Below are positions 1 through 6,927 of a DNA stretch of 14,700 bases, one piece after another (the stretch's first letter is position 1; each line of letters opens with the position of its first letter). The notes beneath the pieces were generated by a model. That model saw only the letters and a program-made list of their open reading frames with translations. It had not been told where the DNA came from and ran no database searches. The position numbers were made by a program, and so were the translations under genes. Location: the NCBI GenBank assembly GCA_024695725.1, contig JAILHQ010000066.1, forward strand, positions 1-14,700. The letters are read 5' to 3'. Origin of the DNA: Cyanobacteria bacterium RUI128. GTDB taxonomy: Bacteria; Cyanobacteriota; Vampirovibrionia; Gastranaerophilales; Gastranaerophilaceae.

Positions 1-5
1 GCCGC

Positions 6-791
6 TTGGATATGAACCTTATATCAAGCATAGTAGAGTGTTTAAAAGAAATTTTGGAAGAAGATAAACAAGCGGAACAACCGCTATTCCTACAAGTGCG
101 TGACGGTTTTATAATGGACATCGCACGAAAGGTTGTTCAGGAAAAGAAAAAGACCTTCCTGATTGGTATCACCGGAGAAAGTGCATCAGGTAAGACAGTC
201 TTCGTAGATAACACAGTCAGCGCTTGCGTCAAGGATGACAGAGAAGGTATTTACACCGTTATTCGTCAGGATGATTATTACAAGGATACTTCAAAAGAGC
301 TTAAAGATGCAGGAAGTTATGAGGAGTTATTTAAAACAGGTTTCAGTTTCGATACACCGGATGTTATAGATTTAAAACTTATGAGAGAACATTTGTTATG
401 TCTTAAAGAAGGCACTGCAATTATTTCTCCTCATTATGATTTTAAAACTTGTGTATCTGATTTGAACGGTGATTTGAAGAAGCCGGCAAAAGTTATTTTG
501 GCAGAAGGTCTTTATGTATTGAACGAAGATGTTCGTGATGTAATGGATGTAAAAGTTTATGTATTTACTCCGTTGAATGTTATCAAGGAACGCTGGTACA
601 GACGCGCTGCTTCCCGTGGTAAAACAGGGGCTGCTGCTGATATGCAGTTTGCTGATGTTAATAATACGGCACAAAGATATATCAGACCAAATTATGAAAT
701 TGCTGATTGTATCATTAACGGTATGGTTACTCAGGAATACATTCAGGAAATTACGGAAAAAATTCTTACAAGATTATCTGAAATTTGCTAG
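6..791 (+). CDS. Uridine kinase-family P-loop kinase (left end open)
   Basis: Probably phosphorylates uridine/cytidine or a related small molecule in nucleotide salvage, in the cytoplasm. Seen: P-loop GESASGKT at residues 57-64 after a beta strand (FLIGIT), a QDDYYKD motif at about 88-94 matching the acidic/tyrosine motif of uridine kinases, FDTPDVIDL at about 115-123 (the FDHPDA-like segment of Udk), a YDF segment near 143, AEGLYVL near 165-171 (the EG motif) and an arginine-rich lid with RR and SRG near 198-204. At 261 aa it is longer than typical Udk (about 210 aa); the extra 50 residues are an N-terminal helical region before the P-loop. The start is uncertain: TTG at 6 and ATG at 12 are both in frame, and the frame is open to the left edge, so it may begin further upstream. 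The family also includes phosphoribulokinase, so the substrate is inferred. It ends just before a strong terminator and converges on the TPR gene. Confidence 0.75.
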   Translation: MDMNLISSIVECLKEILEEDKQAEQPLFLQVRDGFIMDIARKVVQEKKKTFLIGITGESASGKTVFVDNTVSACVKDDREGIYTVIRQDDYYKDTSKELKDAGSYEELFKTGFSFDTPDVIDLKLMREHLLCLKEGTAIISPHYDFKTCVSDLNGDLKKPAKVILAEGLYVLNEDVRDVMDVKVYVFTPLNVIKERWYRRAASRGKTGAAADMQFADVNNTAQRYIRPNYEIADCIINGMVTQEYIQEITEKILTRLSEIC

Positions 792-810
792 GATAAATAA
801 ACAATATTTA

Positions 811-842
811 AAAATAAAGAGGTCATCAGACCTCTTTATTTT
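811..842. terminator. Bidirectional intrinsic terminator
   Basis: A perfect 14-bp inverted repeat (811-824 against 829-842) with a 4-base loop (ATCA) lies between the convergent kinase and TPR genes. On the plus strand it is followed by a T run through 845; on the minus strand it is followed by TTTTTAAATATT-like sequence. It can therefore stop transcription from both sides. The TAA stop of the minus-strand TPR gene (836-838) lies inside one arm of the stem. Confidence 0.9.
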
Positions 843-1705
843 TTTGACTGAACTTTGTTTATAAACTGCTCGGCTTGTTCATATTTTTCTGTGGCGCCCT
901 GAGTTTGGTATAAATCTTTTGCTGTTTTCAAATCTGCTATTCCTGCTTTATACTTTTTATCCATAGCATAGGTTAAACCTCTGTTATAAAAAGCATCTGC
1001 ATGTGTCGGGTTGAGCTTGATTACTTTTGTGTAATCTTTTATTGCATTCTCATATTGTTTTGTTGCTGTGTATAAAAGTCCGCGTTGATAATAGAGATTG
1101 CTGTCTTTTGATTTTTTATAAATAGCTTTTGTGTAGTCTTCTATTGCCCCGTTTGTATCGTTGAGCGAATTTCTGAATAAAGCTCTGTCTACATAAGTTT
1201 GGGAATCCTGCGTAATATTTATTGCATTTGAGTAGTCTTTTAATGCGTTTTTGTAATCTTTAAAATATTTGTATAATTCTGCGCGTTCCGTATATAAAGT
1301 TGCAAAGGCAGGTCTGAGATTAATTGCTTCCGAGTAATCTTCTAAAGCCCCTTTATAATTGTTTTTTGTTATCCTCACTTTTGCCCTGTTATAATATGCA
1401 GGGAAACATTGCAGATTTATTTTTATCGCCTGACTGAAATCGTTTGACGCACCGACATAATCTTTTAATTCCGCTTTTGCTTTTCCGCGGAGTACATAAG
1501 CGGCATAGTTATTTTTATCGTATTTGAGTGCGACACCATATATTCTGATTGCCTTGTTATAGTCACCTTCTTGAGCATATTCATAGGCGGTCATTGTATA
1601 ACTTTTTGATATTTCCGTGTATTCGGTTTCATCAGCTGAACAGATATTTTGTGCTAAAAATATTGCAAAACAAAATATAATTATTGCTTTAAAAGTCTTT
1701 TTCAT
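836..1705 (-). CDS. Secreted TPR-repeat protein
   Basis: Likely an envelope or periplasmic scaffold for protein-protein contacts; the partner cannot be read from the sequence. Seen: an N-terminal signal peptide (MKK, hydrophobic stretch at about 7-19, possible signal peptidase I site after CSA at about 24), then about seven consecutive 34-residue tetratricopeptide repeats from about residue 35 to 270. The recurring signature is A/Y-x-x-RG/RA followed by YxxAIxDYxxAIxL, for example YENAIKDYTKVIKLNP. There is no clear lipobox and no catalytic domain, and the last repeat runs into a short basic tail. The start ATG (1703-1705) is preceded by GGGGG at 1709-1713, only 3 nt away, and by the prmA stop 9 nt upstream, so translation may be coupled to prmA. 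It is the last gene of its transcription unit and its stop codon lies in the terminator. 289 aa is ordinary for such proteins. Confidence 0.8.
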   Translation of the reverse strand: MKKTFKAIIIFCFAIFLAQNICSADETEYTEISKSYTMTAYEYAQEGDYNKAIRIYGVALKYDKNNYAAYVLRGKAKAELKDYVGASNDFSQAIKINLQCFPAYYNRAKVRITKNNYKGALEDYSEAINLRPAFATLYTERAELYKYFKDYKNALKDYSNAINITQDSQTYVDRALFRNSLNDTNGAIEDYTKAIYKKSKDSNLYYQRGLLYTATKQYENAIKDYTKVIKLNPTHADAFYNRGLTYAMDKKYKAGIADLKTAKDLYQTQGATEKYEQAEQFINKVQSKK

Positions 1706-1714
1706 ATTCCCCCG

Positions 1715-2623
1715 TTATTTTGATACAACATAGGAAACCCAAGGTTCCATATTGTTCGTTTTCAGAATTTTAAGTCCGTTATTTTTTATTGCTTCCAATA
1801 CTATATCTTTTTTATTATCCATTATTCCCGATAATGATATAACCCCGTCATCTTTAACAAGTCGTTTCAAATCCGGCATGATTTCGTAAAGTACATTGTG
1901 TAAAATATTTGCACAAATAAAATCGAACTTATCATTTACCATATCTGCAGTACCGAGTTCAAATTCACATTTAACCCCGTTTTTTTGAGCATTTTCTTTT
2001 GCAACATCAATAACAGTCGGGTCATTATCGCAGCCATAGACATATTCTGCTCCGAATTTCTTTGCAATAATTGATAAGATACCTGAGCCCATTCCGATAT
2101 CTGCAACTTTTTTCCCTTTGATAAGTTCAGGGTATTGCTCCATCCCAACAACACAGAGTTGAGTGGTTTGGTGAGTACCTGTTCCGAAGGCGCACCCCGG
2201 GTCTAAAGAAACTGTAATTTCTGTTTCTTTTGGACTGTATTCCAGCCACGACGGAACGATTACCACTTTATCCGATATATGGGTAACTTCCCAGTTTTCT
2301 TTCCATTTCTTTGACCAGTCCTCGTTTTCTTTTTCTAAAAGGGCACAGTCCCAGCTTCCCAGTTCATCTTCAGTAAACCCGTTTCTTAAAAGTTCTTCTC
2401 TTTTTGATTTTATAAACTCACAAACATCAATCCCCGTCGGAGTTTCAAGAGAACGCAAAAAGACTTTTAAAGTTCCTCTTGAGGTTTCGGTCATCTCTAA
2501 ATCTTTGAATTTTTGCTCCTCTAACAGTACCCCTTCGCAGTCAAGGTTCTCAAAGCAAATGTTTGCAACATCATCTTCTATTGCAGGATTAATCTTTATG
2601 TATAATTCATAATAATTATTCAT
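1715..2623 (-). CDS. prmA: Ribosomal protein L11 methyltransferase
   Basis: Transfers methyl groups from S-adenosylmethionine to ribosomal protein L11 in the cytoplasm. Seen: an N-terminal L11-recognition domain (residues 1 to about 60), the hallmark DWSKKWKENW at 102-111, DPGCAFGTGTHQTT at 141-154 (the PrmA-specific substrate/SAM loop), SAM-binding motif I VADIGMGSGIL at 173-183, the acidic ribose contact CDND at about 198-201 and CANIL at 237-241 (the N-P/A-N motif region). The 302-residue length fits the family (about 290-315). The ATG start gives an N-terminus (MNNYYELYI) that lines up with other PrmA proteins. No Shine-Dalgarno sequence is visible before it; the 35-nt gap to the upstream small gene is AT-rich and contains TATAAT (2635 to 2630), too close to be an obvious promoter. 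The TPR gene follows after 9 nt. Confidence 0.95.
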   Translation of the reverse strand: MNNYYELYIKINPAIEDDVANICFENLDCEGVLLEEQKFKDLEMTETSRGTLKVFLRSLETPTGIDVCEFIKSKREELLRNGFTEDELGSWDCALLEKENEDWSKKWKENWEVTHISDKVVIVPSWLEYSPKETEITVSLDPGCAFGTGTHQTTQLCVVGMEQYPELIKGKKVADIGMGSGILSIIAKKFGAEYVYGCDNDPTVIDVAKENAQKNGVKCEFELGTADMVNDKFDFICANILHNVLYEIMPDLKRLVKDDGVISLSGIMDNKKDIVLEAIKNNGLKILKTNNMEPWVSYVVSK

Positions 2624-2658
2624 ACAATTATTATATATAAAAATTGGCTGATAGGAAA

Positions 2659-2892
2659 TTATTTAACGATTTTCTTTAATGCTTTGAGTGAGTCTGACTT
2701 AATTGCATTTGAGAAAACAGCCGTATCCTGCATTAAAGGTTGTCTTAATTTGCAAGAATCAACATAAATTGTTTCAGGAACAACTTTGTTTCTGCAAGGT
2801 GATAATCTTTCTTCTGATTTATTTGCAACAGAGTTGAGTATAAACCCCATTCCTAAACAAGCTGCACCAAATAAAATTTTGTCTGTTTTCAT
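2659..2892 (-). CDS. Small membrane-anchored or secreted hypothetical protein
   Basis: I do not recognise this 77-aa protein. It has a short basic N-terminus (MKTDK), one hydrophobic glycine/alanine-rich segment at about 6-22 (a membrane anchor or uncleaved signal), then a polar region with two cysteines (C33, C47; a third, C12, lies in the hydrophobic segment) and a lysine-rich C-terminus. The cysteine at 12 is not in a convincing lipobox. It is likely a real gene: AGAGG at 2901-2905 on the minus strand sits 8 nt from the ATG, and the gene fits between the accA terminator and prmA with no competing frame. It is probably the first gene of the unit with prmA and the TPR gene. Function unknown. 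Confidence 0.6.
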   Translation of the reverse strand: MKTDKILFGAACLGMGFILNSVANKSEERLSPCRNKVVPETIYVDSCKLRQPLMQDTAVFSNAIKSDSLKALKKIVK

Positions 2893-2922
2893 AATCGTTT
2901 CCTCTTTTGTTGGTTTATATTT

Positions 2923-2928
2923 ATTATA
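2923..2928 (-). promoter_or_regulatory. Candidate -10 box for the small gene-prmA-TPR unit
   Basis: A perfect TATAAT on the minus strand lies just past the accA terminator and would give a leader of about 24 nt before the ATG at 2892. No good -35 hexamer is visible, since that position falls within the terminator hairpin. In AT-rich DNA a lone TATAAT can arise by chance. Confidence 0.3.
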
Positions 2929-2958
2929 AAAACGGACAAAATATTTTTTGCCCGTTTT
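2929..2958 (-). terminator. Intrinsic terminator after accA
   Basis: Inverted repeat 2929-2941 against 2946-2958 with a 4-base loop. On the DNA plus strand it has one A/C mismatch, but in the minus-strand transcript that position is a G-U wobble, giving a continuous 13-bp stem ending in UUUU and then AUAAUAA. This asymmetry fits termination of the leftward accD-accA transcript. It begins 39 nt after the accA stop. Confidence 0.75.
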
Positions 2959-2997
2959 ATGAAAAATTTTTAAGATGATAATCTTTTATATTTACCC

Positions 2998-3951
2998 CTA
3001 GCCTTCGAGGAATTGTCCCATGGTTCTGAACTTGTTGTAGCGTTGATTTCTTAACTCTTCAGCACTCATACCTTCTAAATCCTCAAGTGATTTCAGGATA
3101 GCGTCTTTCATGTTTTGGCTCATTTCCGAGTAACATGTGTGAGCGCCGCCGATAGGTTCTTTTATTGCCCCGTCAACAACTCCGAGCTCTGTCAGATCTT
3201 CAGAGGTAATCTTAAGAGCTTCCGCAGCATCAGGGAATCTTGCTGCATCTCTCCACAGGATAGATGCACAACCTTCAGGTGAAATAACCGTATAGTATGC
3301 GTGTTCAAGCATAAGAACTTTGTTTGCAACTGCCAGCCCTAAAGCACCGCCGCTGCAACCCTCACCTGTAATAATTGCAACAACGGGAACATTCAGTTTT
3401 GCCATTTCTCTGAGGTTAACTGCAATAGCTGAACCCTGTCCTGTTTCTTCTGCACTTATCCCCGGATATGCGCCCGGTGTGTCTATCAAAGTAACAATCG
3501 GAAGATTGAACTTGTTAGCGTGTTTGAACAATCTCAGAGCCTTTCTGTATCCCTGAGGTTGAGGCATCCCAAAATTATATTCAAGGTTTTCTTTTGTAGA
3601 TTTACCTTTTTGGGTACCTATTAACATCACCTTTTTATCACCGATTTTTGCAAGTCCGCCGATTATAGCTCTGTCATCAGTCCCTTCTCTGTCGCCGTGC
3701 ATTTCAATAAACTCGTCACAGATTAATCTTGTGTAGTTTAAGAAATTCGGGCGTTCCTGATGTCTTGCTATCTGAAGCTTTTGGAACGGTTTAAGATTTG
3801 AGTACAGTTCCTTTTTGTAGTCATTTGCTTGTTGCTCAAATGTTTCTATTTCTTTATTTAAATCCATTCCTGACTCCGAACTTATTTTTCGTAACTCTTT
3901 TATTTTTTCTTGGATTTCTACCAATGGTTTTTCAAATTCTAATACCATCAT
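2998..3951 (-). CDS. accA: Acetyl-CoA carboxylase carboxyltransferase subunit alpha
   Basis: With AccD forms the alpha2-beta2 carboxyltransferase that moves the carboxyl group from carboxybiotin to acetyl-CoA, giving malonyl-CoA, the first committed step of fatty acid synthesis. Seen: an N-terminal helical region (1 to about 60), RHQERP near 63-68, FIEMHGDR at 81-88, NFGMPQPQGYRKA at 126-138, DTPGAYPG at 157-164, the oxyanion-hole segment GEGCSGGAL at 196-204 and SPEGCASILW at 224-233, all typical crotonase-fold AccA motifs. Length 317 aa matches the family. Two adjacent ATGs are possible; the first (3949-3951) is preferred because GAGG at 3960-3963 is then 8 nt away. It starts 3 nt after the accD stop, with its Shine-Dalgarno inside the end of accD, so the subunits are probably translated in a coupled way. 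Confidence 0.96.
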   Translation of the reverse strand: MMVLEFEKPLVEIQEKIKELRKISSESGMDLNKEIETFEQQANDYKKELYSNLKPFQKLQIARHQERPNFLNYTRLICDEFIEMHGDREGTDDRAIIGGLAKIGDKKVMLIGTQKGKSTKENLEYNFGMPQPQGYRKALRLFKHANKFNLPIVTLIDTPGAYPGISAEETGQGSAIAVNLREMAKLNVPVVAIITGEGCSGGALGLAVANKVLMLEHAYYTVISPEGCASILWRDAARFPDAAEALKITSEDLTELGVVDGAIKEPIGGAHTCYSEMSQNMKDAILKSLEDLEGMSAEELRNQRYNKFRTMGQFLEG

Positions 3952-3954
3952 TGA

Positions 3955-4824
3955 TTATACCTCATGCATAGCCAATATAGACGCTAAGTTCTTTCTTAAA
4001 TCCGCTCTTTTTGAAACGAGGTCAACCTGACCGTATTTAAGAAGGTATTCAGCTGTTTGGAAATCAGAAGGCAACTTTTGTCTGATAGTCTGTTCGATAA
4101 CACGACGACCTGCAAACCCTATTCTTGCCCCCTGCTCTGCAATAATGATATCACCTAATGTACCAAAACTTGCGGTAATACCGCCAAAGGTAGGTTCTGT
4201 TAACAGGTTGATATATAACAGTCCTGCTTCGTCAAGTCTTGATACGGCACAAGATGTTTTTGCCATTTGCATTAAGCTCAGGGCACTTTCCTGCATTCTT
4301 GCTCCGCCTGATGAAGTTATTGCCAGCATCGGTAAACGTCTTTTAATGGCTTCTTCTATTATTCTGGTAACCTTTTCGCCAACAACACTGCCCATAGATC
4401 CGCCCATAAAGTCAAAATCCATAATAGCAGTTGCTACTTTGTGTCCTTCAATTGCCGCAATACCTGTTATCACTGCTTCGTCAAGACCTGTTTTTGCTTT
4501 TGCCTGTTCAAGTCTGTCAGAATATGACACTGTATCAACAAAATTCAAAGGATCTGTTGGTTTAATTTCCTTGAACAACTCTTCAAATGAATCTTTGTCA
4601 AATAGTTGTTGAATTCTTTCTCTTGCGTTTATTCTGAAATGGTAATCACATATTGGACATACCATCATATTTTCTTCAAGTTCTTTTTTTGTAATTTGTG
4701 CTTCACAGTGAACGCACTTTGTCCATAATTCCGCTGCAAAGTCATCGGCATCAAGACGGTTTTCCATCTGTCTGCGCTCTAACTGAGCTTCCTTACGCTT
4801 TTCGAACCATTCTTGTATTGTCAT
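3955..4824 (-). CDS. accD: Acetyl-CoA carboxylase carboxyltransferase subunit beta
   Basis: The zinc-binding beta subunit of the carboxyltransferase. Seen: a four-cysteine zinc ribbon, C37-x2-C40 and C56-x2-C59, followed by the crotonase-fold domain with FMGGSMGSVVGEK at 139-151, SSGGARMQES at 171-180, PTFGGITASFG at 211-221 and AGRRVIEQT at 238-246. All zinc ligands are present; 289 aa is the usual length. The ATG at 4822-4824 is the only reasonable start, because an in-frame TAA lies 6 nt upstream. Unusually, no Shine-Dalgarno lies at normal distance: AGGAGG sits 29 nt upstream with a small hairpin in between (separate entry). It is the first gene of the accD-accA pair, divergent from the orphan gene at 5017. 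Confidence 0.96.
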   Translation of the reverse strand: MTIQEWFEKRKEAQLERRQMENRLDADDFAAELWTKCVHCEAQITKKELEENMMVCPICDYHFRINARERIQQLFDKDSFEELFKEIKPTDPLNFVDTVSYSDRLEQAKAKTGLDEAVITGIAAIEGHKVATAIMDFDFMGGSMGSVVGEKVTRIIEEAIKRRLPMLAITSSGGARMQESALSLMQMAKTSCAVSRLDEAGLLYINLLTEPTFGGITASFGTLGDIIIAEQGARIGFAGRRVIEQTIRQKLPSDFQTAEYLLKYGQVDLVSKRADLRKNLASILAMHEV

Positions 4825-4837
4825 AAGTTATATTTTA

Positions 4838-4859
4838 ACAGTTAAGAAACTGTCCTCCT
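4838..4859 (-). promoter_or_regulatory. Distant Shine-Dalgarno plus hairpin in the accD leader
   Basis: On the minus strand a perfect AGGAGG (4859-4854) is immediately followed by the inverted repeat ACAGTT-TCTT-AACTGT (4853-4838) and then 13 nt to the accD ATG. Linear spacing is 29 nt, too long for normal initiation; folding the 6-bp hairpin reduces it to 13 nt. No other start codon lies within reach of this Shine-Dalgarno. What is seen is the arrangement; its role in accD translation is inferred. Confidence 0.5.
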
Positions 4860-4889
4860 ATTCCCTAATATATTAAGATTGTACATTTT

Positions 4890-4918
4890 ATTATATTACA
4901 TAAAGTGTTAAAGTCCAT
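4890..4918 (-). promoter_or_regulatory. accD: Candidate accD promoter
   Basis: Minus strand: TATAAT at 4895-4890, a 17-nt spacer, and a weak -35-like ATGGAC at 4918-4913. Transcription would start near 4883 and give a leader of about 60 nt containing the AGGAGG and the hairpin. The -35 is poor and the region is AT-rich. In the same 192-nt divergent gap I find no equally good promoter for the plus-strand gene at 5017. Confidence 0.4.
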
Positions 4919-5016
4919 ATTTGTTAAGAAATATCTACATAATCTTTATACATTAATTTTCGTAAATTTGTCGGGTAAATACGGCAAAAAAAAATCTTCA
5001 GAGGTATTAGAATGGT

Positions 5017-6927
5017 GTGAAAATTACGTACGTACACAGTATTAAGCAAAGTCCCCTGCTAAATTACAATAGGGGCTCAGGAGTCAGTTGCGGTCAAAGT
5101 ACTGAAAATAGCCGACTTCCGATTTGTTGTGCTTATACTTATCCGGAAAAGAATGAGAAAGCTGTTTCGTTCACAGGGGCGACGACTTCACCGTTTTTAA
5201 AAACGACCTGTAACAGGGTGAAGGAGTTCCATAAACAGTATCGTGAATCTTTAGGTGAGGTATCTTTGGAAAATATCAGGCAGATTGCATCTGATATTGA
5301 AAGGGATACAGGTCATACGAAGACAGAAATACTGTTCGCTATGCAGCAACTTACCCAGTTTGCCAACTTAAGGAGTGTCAAGCATATATCCGAAGTTATG
5401 CGTAAAAACGACATTTCCTATATCGGAAACGGGGCTTTGGCTCTTGAAGCGCCAAAAATGGGGTACAAGTATGCAAGCGGAAAAGAGCTGCACGATGTTG
5501 TACACGATTGTACGGGTTTACATCGTTCCCTGACATATCTTTTGGAACACAAAGGGTTTTGCCCGCTAAGAAAGATTGGGAAAATGAGGACTGCTTATTT
5601 TCTTGACGAGCAAAAAGTCGGACAGTTAGAACGTTTAAAGGAAAAAGATGCTGAAAAATTTAAGCATTTTATCAATAACCCTGAGCTGAAATTTTTTACA
5701 ATATCAAGCTGGGACAGCGGAATAAATTTTGTTGACAGGACAAAAGATTTAGAAACCGAAACGAGAAAACTTTTAAGTTATTCTGATGAAATGGGGCTTC
5801 CTGTTGATGAAGCAATTGATGCTCCTTTGATGGAAAGAATAAGGGCTCTCGGTATTTCCCCTAATGTTATTTCAAGAGAGGGTATGCCGACGGAACGATG
5901 TGTATACAATCAGATGACTCCTGAAAAAATGACAGAAGCTGAACTATATAATGTTATTGATGCAAATGCTCAGGTAAGGGCAAAAAATCCGGTTAAACTT
6001 GTTCAGATAAAAGACGATTCCGTAAATTATCTGGCTAACTATTTTAAGGTGTATACTCCTGAGACGATGTCTTTGAAACTGAAAGAATTGCATACTTCAA
6101 TCAATGAATATGCAAAAGAACACGGATTTGAAGAAAAAGATATTATCTATTTTGAACCGCACGCCGTTAAGAGTAATGCGTTGATTTCATATATGTACAA
6201 AAGGGTTAATAATCTGCCGGAGGACAGGTTTGCCAATGTTCGTGAGATTGTAAACAAGCGTGTAAAATTAGACGGGAAACTTGTTGTATTTGTTGATGAT
6301 TGTACAATTACCGGGGAAAGTCTTAACAGTGAAATTTCTGCGACAAAACGGGTTTTCAGTAAAAAACAGCCGAAGTTGTATGCCTGTGTCTGCGGAACAA
6401 CCGCTGCTAAAAACACCTTTTCTTATAAGAATAACAACGAACTGATTATTGCGGACATTATAAATTATATCCCTACCCGACGCAGAAGCTTATCCAGTGA
6501 AAGGTTGCGTGGTGCGTTAGGCGGGCCTGATTACGGAAATGGGGAGGCAACTTGTCTTGTGCTTCCTTATATGGCACCTGATAATAATACGGAATTTGCA
6601 TCTAATATTGCACTTTTGCATAATGTGAACTACAGAACAAGTAACCCTCTGATACCAAGATTGTTCAGAGATCCTCATAAAAATCTGAATGATGACGGGG
6701 CCTATGTTTCTATGCGTACCCTCAGGCACGAAGGGGTTAAAAACTATAACCGTATGGTTGATACTATCGCAAGAAAATCAAACACTTTAATCGGGACTTC
6801 TCCTGAGGTTTCAGAGCTTGATTTTAAAACAATTAAAGAACAAAACCCGAGAAAGTTATCGGATTATTTTAAATTATCTACCCTTGAAGAACTTATAGAA
6901 GAATTTTTAAACCCTAATCTTCTGTAG
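5017..6927 (+). CDS. Uncharacterised protein with phosphoribosyltransferase-like motif
   Basis: I do not recognise this 636-aa protein as a named family. Seen: no clear signal peptide or membrane segment; a low-complexity N-terminus with AVSFTGA at 49-55; a helical region at about 65-130 (VSLENIRQIASDI, TKTEILFAMQQL); a segment rich in conserved-looking residues at 150-172 (HDVVHDCTGLHR); and, at about 375-470, an alpha/beta region with DIIYFEP, KSNALISYMYKR and KLVVFVDDCTITGESL (421-436). The last resembles the PRPP loop of type I phosphoribosyltransferases (four hydrophobics, acidic pair D427-D428, then TG at 432-433). The C-terminal part has PYMAPDNNTEF near 517-527 and ALLHNVNYRTSNP near 532-544. 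The start is GTG at 5017, 12 nt after AGAGG (5000-5004); an ATG at 5012 in another frame stops at once (ATG GTG TGA). The gene stands alone on its strand, with its 3' end overlapping scpB by 14 bp. The enzyme class is inferred from one motif and its surroundings. Confidence 0.8.
   Translation: MKITYVHSIKQSPLLNYNRGSGVSCGQSTENSRLPICCAYTYPEKNEKAVSFTGATTSPFLKTTCNRVKEFHKQYRESLGEVSLENIRQIASDIERDTGHTKTEILFAMQQLTQFANLRSVKHISEVMRKNDISYIGNGALALEAPKMGYKYASGKELHDVVHDCTGLHRSLTYLLEHKGFCPLRKIGKMRTAYFLDEQKVGQLERLKEKDAEKFKHFINNPELKFFTISSWDSGINFVDRTKDLETETRKLLSYSDEMGLPVDEAIDAPLMERIRALGISPNVISREGMPTERCVYNQMTPEKMTEAELYNVIDANAQVRAKNPVKLVQIKDDSVNYLANYFKVYTPETMSLKLKELHTSINEYAKEHGFEEKDIIYFEPHAVKSNALISYMYKRVNNLPEDRFANVREIVNKRVKLDGKLVVFVDDCTITGESLNSEISATKRVFSKKQPKLYACVCGTTAAKNTFSYKNNNELIIADIINYIPTRRRSLSSERLRGALGGPDYGNGEATCLVLPYMAPDNNTEFASNIALLHNVNYRTSNPLIPRLFRDPHKNLNDDGAYVSMRTLRHEGVKNYNRMVDTIARKSNTLIGTSPEVSELDFKTIKEQNPRKLSDYFKLSTLEELIEEFLNPNLL

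Noticed and set aside
2972..2985. Small inverted repeat AAGAT-GATA-ATCTT after accA
   Set aside because: Only 5 bp, AT-rich and without a T run; the hairpin at 2929-2958 explains termination much better.
4145..4612. 155-codon frame opposite accD
   Set aside because: Lies entirely within accD on the other strand, has no ribosome site, and accD is certain; a shadow frame.
5012..5020. ATG at 5012 as start of the orphan gene
   Set aside because: It reads ATG GTG TGA and stops after two codons; the long frame starts at GTG 5017.
5025..5034. Perfect palindrome TACGTACGTA near the start of the orphan gene
   Set aside because: Only 10 bp, lies within codons 3-6, is not repeated nearby and sits at no promoter position; chance is enough.
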